From Acidobacteriota bacterium (lineage in GTDB: Bacteria; Acidobacteriota; Terriglobia; Terriglobales; Acidobacteriaceae), in assembly GCA_021801945.1 (NCBI GenBank), contig JAKABE010000243.1:1-5646 (forward strand): a stretch of 5,646 nucleotides of DNA, written 5' to 3'. This document shows, in pieces, positions 1 to 5,646 of this stretch. The number at the start of each line of letters is the position of its first letter. Position 1 is the first letter of the stretch. Position numbers and translations under genes: made by a program. The notes below the pieces were generated by a model. It searched no databases, was not told where the DNA came from, and saw only the letters and a program-made list of their open reading frames with translations.

Positions 1-262
1 GGCAGATTGAGAGTCGAGCCCCACCCATACTTGAACGCCGGAAAACATGTGCGGGGCAAACACGGGGCCTTACGAGGGATCGAGGGCATCCTAGATCGCC
101 AGAAGAATCAGTGGCGGCTGGTGCTTTCAGTGGAGGTCTTAGCGCAATCAGTGTGTGGACGTCGATGCAGCGGACGTAAAGCCGGCGGCCTAGAGACAGG
201 GTTCTTGCGTCGTGCAACTTTCGTGTGAGGGTGGCGCCCATGGATTTTCTGGAGTGAATTTT

Positions 263-287
263 CCGGGTCGGCGAGGGCCGGGACCGG
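263..287 (+). repeat. GC-rich imperfect hairpin in the leader
   Basis: CC at 263-264 pairs with GG at 286-287, GGTC at 266-269 with GACC at 282-285, and GGC at 270-272 with GCC at 277-279. This leaves a GAGG loop at 273-276 and small bulges (265 and 280-281). It makes about nine base pairs, nearly all G-C, roughly 200 bases before the likely start of the sugar transferase. No T-run follows, so it is not an intrinsic terminator. In GC-rich DNA such a stem can arise by chance. Confidence 0.35.
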
Positions 288-327
288 ATCGGCTGAAGGT
301 TCTCCTATCTGCAGGGTTTTTGGGAGC

Positions 328-340
328 TTTCGCAACGAAA
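328..340 (+). repeat. Perfect short hairpin TTTCG-CAA-CGAAA
   Basis: TTTCG at 328-332 and CGAAA at 336-340 are exact reverse complements around a three-base CAA loop. It lies between two larger stems of the same leader, so it may be one helix of a folded 5' untranslated region. It is short enough to be chance. No protein or ligand can be named. Confidence 0.3.
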
Positions 341-355
341 CCGGCCAATCACCTG

Positions 356-377
356 GGTAACGGGCAAGGTTGTTACC
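356..377 (+). repeat. Inverted repeat GGTAAC...GTTACC in the leader
   Basis: GGTAAC at 356-361 is the exact reverse complement of GTTACC at 372-377, and two further G-T pairs (362-371 and 363-370) close the stem to a six-base loop, GCAAGG. It lies about 115 bases before the preferred start of the transferase. No T-run follows, so termination is unlikely. It could be an RNA helix in the leader or a dyad bound by a regulator. The sequence alone does not decide. Confidence 0.35.
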
Positions 378-476
378 GAGGCATCATCACGCTGGCCCGA
401 TTGTTGGATTGTTGGGGATTAGCGAGCAGACGAAGATGAAGGAGGTTCATCGGTCACCCGGTGGTCTTTGTCGGTC

Positions 477-484
477 GGGAGGAA
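477..484 (+). promoter_or_regulatory. Ribosome binding site that favours the GTG start at 491
   Basis: GGGAGGAA at 477-484 contains a full GGAGG core (478-482) followed by eight bases and then an in-frame GTG at 491, which is close to ideal spacing. The earlier in-frame GTG at 461 has its GGAGG at 441-445, fifteen bases away, which is too far for good initiation. A third option, ATG at 566, has GGAG at 556-559 with six bases of spacing, and would start the protein right at the GGDEF-like fold ([10 protein letters not shown]). The choice of 491 rests on ribosome-site spacing. Confidence 0.5.
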
Positions 485-490
485 CTGCCA

Positions 491-1639
491 GTGACATTGC
501 AGCGGACAAACAGCGCCTTGGTTCCAGAAGGTTGGCCACTCGAGTCGGGCGGGGTGGAGCGGGAGATGTTGAACCAAAGAGCATTTAAGAGAATGATCGC
601 GATCGAGCGTAAGCGCACGGACCGCTCGCAGGAGTCTTTCCTGCTGATGTTGGTCGAGTCGAGCACTCCCGGCGATCCCGAGGTTGGCGCCAAGGCTCTC
701 GAAAGCATGGCTTCGGCTTTGCTCTCGCATAGCAGGGAGACGGACATCGTCGGCTGGTACGCGGACCACGCAACGGTAGGCGCGATCTTTACCGGCCTAA
801 CAGTCTCCGATAAGAACACCATCGTCAGCACCATCCTGAACCGCGTAAAGACGATTCTGCGCGAAGAACTCAACTTCAACCAGTTCAGCCAGCTGAAGAT
901 TTCCTTTCATTTCTATCCTGACTGGGAGCAGCCGCAGAGCGGCAATCCCAGCGACCCGGCACTGTATCAGGACCTGATGGAGCCTGGCCCGCTCAAGGGA
1001 ACGCTGTTGTCCTTAAAGCGCGCGATCGACGTGGTGGGCAGCTCGGCATTGCTGATCATCTGCTCGCCGCTGCTTCTGGGGGTGGCGATTGCGGTCAAGC
1101 TTTCGTCGAAAGGGCCGGTTCTCTTTCGCCAGCAGCGCGTGGGGCAGTACGGGAAGTGCTTCGAATTCCTCAAGTTTCGCTCGATGTATGTGGACAGCGA
1201 TCCGCGGGTGCATCAGCGGTTCGTCACCGAGTTCATCGCACGCAACAGCCGAAACGACTCTGCGATGGCGGATAACGGAGGCGTCTACAAACTTCAGAAC
1301 GACCGCCGCATCACGCACGTGGGCAAGTTCCTGCGCCGCACCAGCATCGACGAGCTGCCGCAGTTGTGGAACGTGCTGTGCGGCTCGATGTCGCTGGTGG
1401 GCCCCCGGCCGGCGATTCCCTACGAGATGGCGTCGTATCAGCCCTGGCACCGCAACCGAGTGTTACAGACGAAGCCAGGAATCACCGGGCTGTGGCAGGT
1501 GGCGGGACGCAGCCGGGTGCAGTTCGATGACATGGTGCGCATGGATTTGCGCTACGCGACGTGCTGGTCGCCGTGGCTGGACATCAAGATTCTATTAATG
1601 ACTCCGATAGCCGTATTCCGCGGCACAGGAGCGCTTTGA
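491..1639 (+). CDS. Polyprenyl-phosphate sugar-1-phosphate transferase with degenerate GGDEF-like N-terminal domain
   Basis: A bacterial sugar transferase of the WcaJ/PglC superfamily (Pfam Bac_transf type). It should move a sugar-1-phosphate from a nucleotide sugar to undecaprenyl phosphate at the inner membrane, the first step of repeat-unit assembly. From GTG 491 it has 382 residues. The C-terminal half carries the family signatures: a hydrophobic re-entrant or membrane segment at about 181-203; the RQQRVGQYG and LKFRSM blocks at about 213-232; a [13 protein letters not shown] block at about 284-295 that includes the Asp-Glu pair (287-288) expected to be catalytic by analogy with PglC; then SLVGPRP and [13 protein letters not shown] (328-340). 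The N-terminal half lacks the four or five membrane helices of WcaJ. Residues about 27-165 instead resemble a GGDEF fold: RAFKRM...ERKR at the start, and [19 protein letters not shown] at about 82-100, which aligns with the RxxDxxxRxGGDEF region. ADHAT stands where GGDEF should be, so cyclase activity is not expected. The specific sugar is unknown. The start is uncertain (461, 491 or 566). Confidence 0.93.
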   Translation: MTLQRTNSALVPEGWPLESGGVEREMLNQRAFKRMIAIERKRTDRSQESFLLMLVESSTPGDPEVGAKALESMASALLSHSRETDIVGWYADHATVGAIFTGLTVSDKNTIVSTILNRVKTILREELNFNQFSQLKISFHFYPDWEQPQSGNPSDPALYQDLMEPGPLKGTLLSLKRAIDVVGSSALLIICSPLLLGVAIAVKLSSKGPVLFRQQRVGQYGKCFEFLKFRSMYVDSDPRVHQRFVTEFIARNSRNDSAMADNGGVYKLQNDRRITHVGKFLRRTSIDELPQLWNVLCGSMSLVGPRPAIPYEMASYQPWHRNRVLQTKPGITGLWQVAGRSRVQFDDMVRMDLRYATCWSPWLDIKILLMTPIAVFRGTGAL

Positions 1640-1678
1640 GTTTTTTGCGCGACGGCAAAGCCGGTCGGGCCGGGTTGC

Positions 1679-1698
1679 AGCCGAACAAAGTTTCGGCT
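1679..1698 (+). terminator. Strong intergenic hairpin, weak terminator or attenuator candidate
   Basis: AGCCGAA at 1679-1685 and TTCGGCT at 1692-1698 form a perfect seven-pair stem with a six-base loop (CAAAGT). The downstream tract TCTTCCCC is only partly T-rich, so a complete rho-independent terminator is doubtful. It lies in the gap between the transferase and the dehydrogenase, about 50 bases before the dehydrogenase start. A second, smaller stem (CGGC-AAA-GCCG, 1653-1663) precedes it. Possible roles are partial termination, an RNA processing or stability element, or chance. Confidence 0.3.
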
Positions 1699-1751
1699 TC
1701 TTCCCCAGGTATCGGGACGAGGTCCTCAGATTGAAGATTGGCGGAAAAGAG

Positions 1752-2750
1752 ATGAACTTTGGAGTAATCGGTTACGGATACTGGGGCCCCAACGTGGTGC
1801 GCAACCTCACAATGATTGAAGGCGTACACGTGTCCGCGATCGCGGACCTCAGCGAAAGCGCCCGCAAGCGCGCGCAAAAGGCCCATCCGCATATCCCCGT
1901 CACGGGGGACGCGGCGGAGGTGATCAAGTCTCCCACGGTTGATGTCATCGCCATCGTATCCCCGGTGTGGACGCACTACGAGCTGGCCAAGGCCGCTCTC
2001 GAAAACGGCAAGCACGTCTTTGTCGAGAAGCCGCTCACCAGCAGCGCCGCACAGGGTGAGGAGCTGATCGCGCTGGCACAAAAGAAAAACCTGCGCATCA
2101 TGGTCGATCACACCTTCCTCTTCACCGGCGCAGTGATGAAGATCCGCGAACTGCTCGACGATCAGGTTCTGGGCAAGCTCTACTATTACGATTCGATGCG
2201 CGTGAACCTGGGGCTCTTCCAGCACGACATCAATGTGCTATGGGACCTGGCGCCCCACGACGTGTCCATCATGGACTACCTGATCGGGGCCAAGCCAGAG
2301 GGAATCGTGGCCACCGGGCAGAAACACTTGAACGGCCACGAAGACATGGCCTTCCTCACGCTCTACTTTCCTGACAAGGTGATCGCGCACATCAACGTGA
2401 ACTGGCTCTCGCCGGTGAAGATTCGCATGACGCTGATCGGCGGGCAGAAGCGGATGCTGATCTGGAATGACCTGGTCGCCGACGAAAAGGTGCGCGTCTA
2501 CGACAAAGGCGTAAACATCACCAGCCGCGAAGGCATGTATGACCTGCTCGTGCACTACCGCTCAGGCGACATGTGGGCGCCGCAGATCGAACAGGGCGAA
2601 GCCCTCAAGCGCGAGCTCACCTATTTCGTCGAATGCATCCAGGATGGCAAAGACCCCTTCAACGATGGAGTCTCTGGCCTGCGCGTGGTCAAGATTCTGG
2701 AAGCCGCCACAGAATCCCTGAACAAGAGAGGGTCACTGGTTTATCTATGA
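1752..2750 (+). CDS. Gfo/Idh/MocA family NAD-dependent sugar-nucleotide dehydrogenase (WbpB/WlbA-like)
   Basis: A 332-residue cytoplasmic oxidoreductase of the Gfo/Idh/MocA family. The Rossmann fold opens at once with GVIGYGYWG (residues 4-12, GxGxxG). VFVEKPLT at 89-96 carries the family EKP motif with Lys93. DLAPHD at 165-170 holds the Asp and His (D165, H169) that sit in the active site of this family, and the C-terminal sheet domain follows. Length is typical. In the WbpB/WlbA/GnnA branch such enzymes oxidise the 3-hydroxyl of UDP-GlcNAc or UDP-GlcNAc uronic acid to a 3-keto sugar. The adjoining aminotransferase-acetyltransferase gene makes that role likely here, but substrate choice is inferred from context. 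ATG 1752 puts the first strand at residues 2-6, as is usual. An in-frame TTG at 1731, eight bases after a GAGG, would add seven residues (MKIGGKE) and cannot be excluded. The stop codon overlaps the next start (ATGA), so translation is probably coupled. Confidence 0.92.
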   Translation: MNFGVIGYGYWGPNVVRNLTMIEGVHVSAIADLSESARKRAQKAHPHIPVTGDAAEVIKSPTVDVIAIVSPVWTHYELAKAALENGKHVFVEKPLTSSAAQGEELIALAQKKNLRIMVDHTFLFTGAVMKIRELLDDQVLGKLYYYDSMRVNLGLFQHDINVLWDLAPHDVSIMDYLIGAKPEGIVATGQKHLNGHEDMAFLTLYFPDKVIAHINVNWLSPVKIRMTLIGGQKRMLIWNDLVADEKVRVYDKGVNITSREGMYDLLVHYRSGDMWAPQIEQGEALKRELTYFVECIQDGKDPFNDGVSGLRVVKILEAATESLNKRGSLVYL

Positions 2751-4447
2751 ACGAGTTCAACAGCATTGCCAATGACGTCAAGCTGGGCAAGGACGTCCGG
2801 CTCGCGAAGTTCATCAATCTCTACGGTTGCGAGATCGGCGACGAGAGCAAGATCGGAGCCTTCGTCGAAGTGCAGAAGAACGCGCGCGTGGGCCGCCGGT
2901 GCAAGATTTCCAGCCACTCTTTCGTTTGCGAGGGCGTGGAAATCGAGGACCAGGTTTTCATCGGCCATGGAGTGATGTTCATCAACGACAGCTATCCGCG
3001 CGCCACGACCACTGAGGGCAGCCTGCAGACCGAATCCGACTGGAAGGTCGAGCGCACGGTGGTAAAGAAAGGCGCATCCATCGGCTCCGGCGCCACCGTG
3101 CTGGCCAACGTCACCATCGGCGAAAACGCTTTGGTGGGCGCAGGCAGCGTGGTAACGCGCGACGTTCCGGCCAATGCGATTGTGGCCGGCAACCCCGCAA
3201 AGATTTTGCGTTTCATCGATTCGACAATCTCCGTCCAGGATGCAGGTCCGGTCCCTTTTCTTGACCTGGTCACTCCGCATCTCGAGCTCGAACGCGAGCT
3301 GGTCAACGTGCTGCGCCGCAGCCTGCACACGGCGGGGTTTGTGGGTGGCGCCATGGTGCAGAATTTTGAAGACGACTTTGCAAGGTTCTGCGACACGAAA
3401 TACTCGATCGCGGTGAACAGCGGCACCGACGCTTTGCGCTTTGCGTTGATGGCGGCGGGCGTAGGGGCCGGCGATGTTGTTGTCACTGTGCCCAACACCT
3501 TCATCGCCACCACCGAAGCCATCTCCCAGGCTGGCGCCGCGCCGGAGTTCGTCGATGTAGACGAGCGAACGGCCAACATGTCGGTCGAGCGGTTGCGCGA
3601 GTACCTTCAGGAGCGTTGCACGCGCGATGCCTCGGGGAGGCTGATCAGTCTGCGCAGCGGCAGTCCAGTGAGCGCGATCCTGCCCGTCCATCTCTACGGA
3701 CAGATGGCCGACATGGATCCAATCCTTGACCTGGCCGATGCTTATGGGCTGATCGTGATCGAAGACGCCTGCCAGGCGCATGGCGCCGAATACTTCTCGA
3801 AGAAATTGAACCGCTGGATGAAAGCCGGCTCGATGGGCCGCGCCGCGGCATTCAGCTTCTATCCAGGCAAGAACCTGGGCGCCTGCGGGGAGGGCGGAGC
3901 AGTCACCACCAACGATGCCAATATCTCCGCCGCGGTGAAGAAGCTCCGCGATCACGGTCAGGCAAAGAAGTATTACCACGACCAGGAGGGCTACAACGGC
4001 CGCCTCGACTCCATCCAGGCCGGCTTCCTCCATGCCAAGCTGCCGCACCTGACCGGCTGGAACGAGCAGCGCCGCGACCGCGCCGCCACCTACAACCGGC
4101 TCTTGGCGGGCAGTGTAAGACCCTTCGACGAGCCGGAGGGTTCGCGGAGCGTGTACCACCTCTACGTTGTGCGCACGCAAGATCGCGAAGGATTGATGAA
4201 GCACCTGAATGCGGCAGGTATCGGCACCGGCATTCACTATCCCATCCCACTGCATCTGCAAAAGGCCTACGCGGCACTCGGGTATCACGAAGGCGATCTC
4301 CCAGCAGCCGAGCGGCTGGCCGGCGAGATCCTCTCTCTGCCCATGTTCCCGCAGCTTTCTGCCACGCAGCAGGCGCGGGTGGTCGAGGAAGTTCTCGCCT
4401 TCGCACCGACAGAAAAGGCGTTGGCTTCAGCCGATGGCGCGGCGTAA
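2747..4447 (+). CDS. Fused hexapeptide-repeat N-acetyltransferase and DegT-family PLP aminotransferase (WbpD-WbpE-like)
   Basis: One uninterrupted 566-residue frame holds two enzymes. Residues about 1-157 are a left-handed beta-helix acyltransferase with hexapeptide repeats (LYGCEIGDESKIGAFVEV near 25-42, then VTIGENALVGAGSVVTRDVP at about 122-141). VFIGHGVMFINDSYPRA at 70-86 and the end AGNPAKILRF match WbpD/WlbB-type sugar N-acetyltransferases; Asn80 may correspond to the active-site Asn reported in WlbB. Residues about 168-555 are a DegT/DnrJ/EryC1/StrS aminotransferase: NSGTDAL (224-230), PVHLYGQMADMDPI (313-326), IEDACQAHGAEY (338-349, with Asp340 for the PLP ring nitrogen) and SFYPGKNLGACGEGGAV (370-386, with Lys375 the expected Schiff-base lysine). 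The linker is only about ten residues. No ATG or GTG lies between the domains; the nearest alternatives are a TTG at residue 154 and internal codons after residue 185, so a separate aminotransferase start is unlikely. Predicted role: transaminate a 3-keto UDP-sugar, then acetylate the 3-amine. The Shine-Dalgarno (GAGAGGG, 2726-2732) is 14 bases from the ATG, so coupling through the ATGA overlap is likely. Confidence 0.92.
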   Translation: MNEFNSIANDVKLGKDVRLAKFINLYGCEIGDESKIGAFVEVQKNARVGRRCKISSHSFVCEGVEIEDQVFIGHGVMFINDSYPRATTTEGSLQTESDWKVERTVVKKGASIGSGATVLANVTIGENALVGAGSVVTRDVPANAIVAGNPAKILRFIDSTISVQDAGPVPFLDLVTPHLELERELVNVLRRSLHTAGFVGGAMVQNFEDDFARFCDTKYSIAVNSGTDALRFALMAAGVGAGDVVVTVPNTFIATTEAISQAGAAPEFVDVDERTANMSVERLREYLQERCTRDASGRLISLRSGSPVSAILPVHLYGQMADMDPILDLADAYGLIVIEDACQAHGAEYFSKKLNRWMKAGSMGRAAAFSFYPGKNLGACGEGGAVTTNDANISAAVKKLRDHGQAKKYYHDQEGYNGRLDSIQAGFLHAKLPHLTGWNEQRRDRAATYNRLLAGSVRPFDEPEGSRSVYHLYVVRTQDREGLMKHLNAAGIGTGIHYPIPLHLQKAYAALGYHEGDLPAAERLAGEILSLPMFPQLSATQQARVVEEVLAFAPTEKALASADGAA

Positions 4448-4534
4448 GGGGCGCAGGAAATGAATTCTGTTGAGCTTGAAGGCTTAGTCGAGCTCGTTGT
4501 CAATCAGAGATCGAAAGAGGGTTGAAACAAAATC

Positions 4535-5646
4535 ATGAACAAAGAAAAGTCGAACCCGATAGCGTTGCTTCTTCACGGTGATCATCCTCAGTCGGAGCAT
4601 CGGCGCGTTGAATCCATGCTCGATTTCTTCGGCATTCCGTGGCGCCAGCTCACGATGGCCGAGGTGCGGGATGGCGCGGCCACGCAACTGGCCGGCAACC
4701 GCTCGCGGTATCACCTCCTGGCCTCGGCGCAATCTCTCTGCCAGGTGCAGCAGATGCACGATGGCGCAACGCTGCAAGAAATATGCGCCGGTGCAGATTC
4801 GATTTTTGTTTACGGGTTCCATGCTTCCGACCCCTGCCGCAAGCTGCTGCGCGAGCTCGCCGCGGACCCGCTGGCCGACATCCATCGGCTCGAGTCGCGG
4901 CCGATCAGCGTCTCCGTCGCCGATGACTTTGTCGAGATGTGCGGCCCGCTCTCCGGACTGGACATCAAGCTGGAGCCCGGCGCGGCGGATTCGGCGTTGG
5001 TGTTTGGCGAAGGCGGATGCGGCGTGCAGCGCCTGGTGAGCAGCCGCGAAGGGCTTCTCTTTGCCGGCCTTCCCAATGCAGGCGTCAAGATCTTTGTTGA
5101 CGCCTCTCAAACCGTCGTCGATATTCAACAGCGCTCCGCGCGGCATTTCGATGTGAGACGAACCTTCAGCGGCGCGGTACCGATCGTGATGTACCTCAAG
5201 TGGGCCTTTCGCGAGATCTGGTGGAATGCGCCGGAGATCAATGCCTGCCTGGTAATCGATGACGTGCTCCTCAAGGCTCGGCATGGCTTCCTCGAATACC
5301 GGGAACTCATGCGACTGATCGACCGCCATGGCATCGCTGCGACAATCGCCCTTATCCCCTGGAACTGGCGCCGCACAGAGGATGAGACGGTCGAGGCAGT
5401 GCGCAAAAACCCGCACAAGCTCTCGGTATGCATGCACGGCTGCGATCACATCGAGGGCGAGTTTGCCGTCCGCTCTACCGGCCGCCTCGATGAGAAGAAA
5501 AAGACCGCCCGGGTGCGCAGGCGCGGGCTGCTTGCCAAGACCGGCATTCGTTACGACAACATCCAAGTCTTTCCGCAGGGCAAATACTCTCCGGACCTCG
5601 GTGCGGTGCTGCGCGGCAACGGCCTGACGGCCGCGGTGAACACCGA
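4535..5646 (+). CDS. Polysaccharide deacetylase-like protein (NodB/DUF2334-type C-terminal domain), incomplete at the right edge
   Basis: The frame starts at ATG 4535 and is open to the window end (370 complete codons). From about residue 236 it looks like a NodB-homology or DUF2334-type deacetylase: ACLVIDDVLL (237-246), with Asp242-Asp243 in the place of the metal-binding DD motif; then a helix and strand IAATIALIPWNW (267-278); then VCMHGCDHIEGEF (298-310), where His301 and His305 match the HxxxH second metal motif. The FPQGKYSPD region at 346-354 would follow as a later conserved block. Such domains remove acetyl groups from N-acetylated polysaccharides or are inactive relatives. Residues 1 to about 230 show no domain I recognise; they begin with a strand-helix pattern (ALLLHGDHPQSEHRRVESML). 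I see no signal peptide or membrane segment, which is odd for an exported deacetylase. A purine-rich AGAGGG at 4516-4521 is 13 bases from the ATG, a weak fit. It lies 87 bases after the fusion gene in the same direction, so it is probably in the same operon. The acceptor polymer is unknown. Confidence 0.8.
   Translation, partial: MNKEKSNPIALLLHGDHPQSEHRRVESMLDFFGIPWRQLTMAEVRDGAATQLAGNRSRYHLLASAQSLCQVQQMHDGATLQEICAGADSIFVYGFHASDPCRKLLRELAADPLADIHRLESRPISVSVADDFVEMCGPLSGLDIKLEPGAADSALVFGEGGCGVQRLVSSREGLLFAGLPNAGVKIFVDASQTVVDIQQRSARHFDVRRTFSGAVPIVMYLKWAFREIWWNAPEINACLVIDDVLLKARHGFLEYRELMRLIDRHGIAATIALIPWNWRRTEDETVEAVRKNPHKLSVCMHGCDHIEGEFAVRSTGRLDEKKKTARVRRRGLLAKTGIRYDNIQVFPQGKYSPDLGAVLRGNGLTAAVNT

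Larger units (their letters stand above)
1..490. other. Gene-free upstream/leader region with several inverted repeats
   Basis: I see no convincing gene here. The open frames on both strands are short, overlap one another, and give arginine- and glycine-rich translations with no recognisable motif, as expected by chance in GC-rich DNA. What can be seen is a run of inverted repeats between about 263 and 377 (listed separately), a tandem 8-base repeat GATTGTTG at 399-406 and 407-414, and purine-rich Shine-Dalgarno-like words at 441-445 and 477-484. No clear sigma-70 promoter (TTGACA/TATAAT type) is visible. Because the transferase follows directly, this is most likely the promoter and 5' untranslated leader of the operon, perhaps with the tail of an upstream intergenic region. 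That role is inferred from position only. Confidence 0.5.

Noticed and set aside
53..183. c-di-GMP-I riboswitch suggested by GGGGCAAAC (53-61) and GGACGTAAAGCC (172-183)
   Set aside because: The two words are more than 100 bases apart rather than separated by one short hairpin, and no suitable P1 pairing or tetraloop stem precedes 172. I judged it a chance similarity.
393..408. Sigma-54-like promoter TGGCCCGATTGTTGGA upstream of the transferase
   Set aside because: The GG at the -24 position and the spacing fit, but the -12 element reads TTGG instead of TTGC and the -24 box has a second mismatch. The essential GC of -12 is lost. The resemblance partly reflects the GATTGTTG tandem repeat.
1..439. 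Short + strand open frames 7-228 and 212-439 as real small genes
   Set aside because: They overlap each other, lack convincing ribosome sites, and their translations show no family motif or plausible hydrophobic core.
2573..2746. N-terminal extension of the fusion protein from the earlier ATG at 2573
   Set aside because: The extra 58 residues lie wholly inside the dehydrogenase gene, are Arg-rich and low in motif content, and the beta-helix domain starts naturally at the ATG overlapping the dehydrogenase stop.
2741..4288. 515-codon minus-strand frame opposite the fusion gene
   Set aside because: The + strand protein has many conserved motifs over the same span. The antisense translation has none and is explained by third-position GC bias.
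4484..5566. Long open frame on the minus strand opposite the deacetylase-like gene
   Set aside because: It is antisense to a gene with recognisable motifs. Its translation is rich in His, Arg and Ala with no motif, typical of a shadow frame in GC-rich coding DNA.

Overview
The window looks like part of an exopolysaccharide or surface-polysaccharide biosynthesis locus from a GC-rich bacterium. The protein style suggests an acidobacterium: a sugar transferase with a GGDEF-like head starting [17 protein letters not shown], and the Gfo enzyme signature GVIGYGYWGPNVVRN. This taxonomic guess rests on remembered family resemblance and was not tested by any search. All four recognisable genes lie on the + strand, in one direction and closely spaced, so they probably form one operon. 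The last gene runs off the right edge.

Layout: bases 1 to about 490 hold no convincing gene. They contain several inverted repeats and look like an upstream or leader region. Next comes a membrane-anchored polyprenyl-phosphate sugar-1-phosphate transferase with a degenerate GGDEF-like N-terminal domain (about 491-1639). After a 112-base gap with a strong hairpin comes a Gfo/Idh/MocA NAD-dependent sugar-nucleotide dehydrogenase (1752-2750). It overlaps by ATGA a 566-residue protein (2747-4447) in which a left-handed beta-helix N-acetyltransferase is joined in one reading frame to a DegT/DnrJ/EryC1/StrS PLP aminotransferase. After 87 bases comes a protein with a C-terminal NodB/DUF2334-like polysaccharide deacetylase fold and an N-terminal part I do not recognise (4535 onward, incomplete).

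How they fit: dehydrogenase, aminotransferase and N-acetyltransferase match in kind the WbpB, WbpE and WbpD (WlbA/WlbC/WlbB) steps. Those steps turn the 3-hydroxyl of a UDP-GlcNAc-type sugar nucleotide into a ketone, then an amine, then an acetamido group. The sugar transferase would start repeat-unit assembly on the lipid carrier, and the deacetylase-like protein could later trim or modify the polymer. The UDP-GlcNAc 6-dehydrogenase (WbpA) that would give a uronic acid is not in the window, so the exact sugar is open. The most notable points are the single-chain acetyltransferase-aminotransferase fusion and the pseudo-GGDEF head on the initiating transferase. Together they hint at direct product channelling and at second-messenger or protein-level control, both of which are inference.
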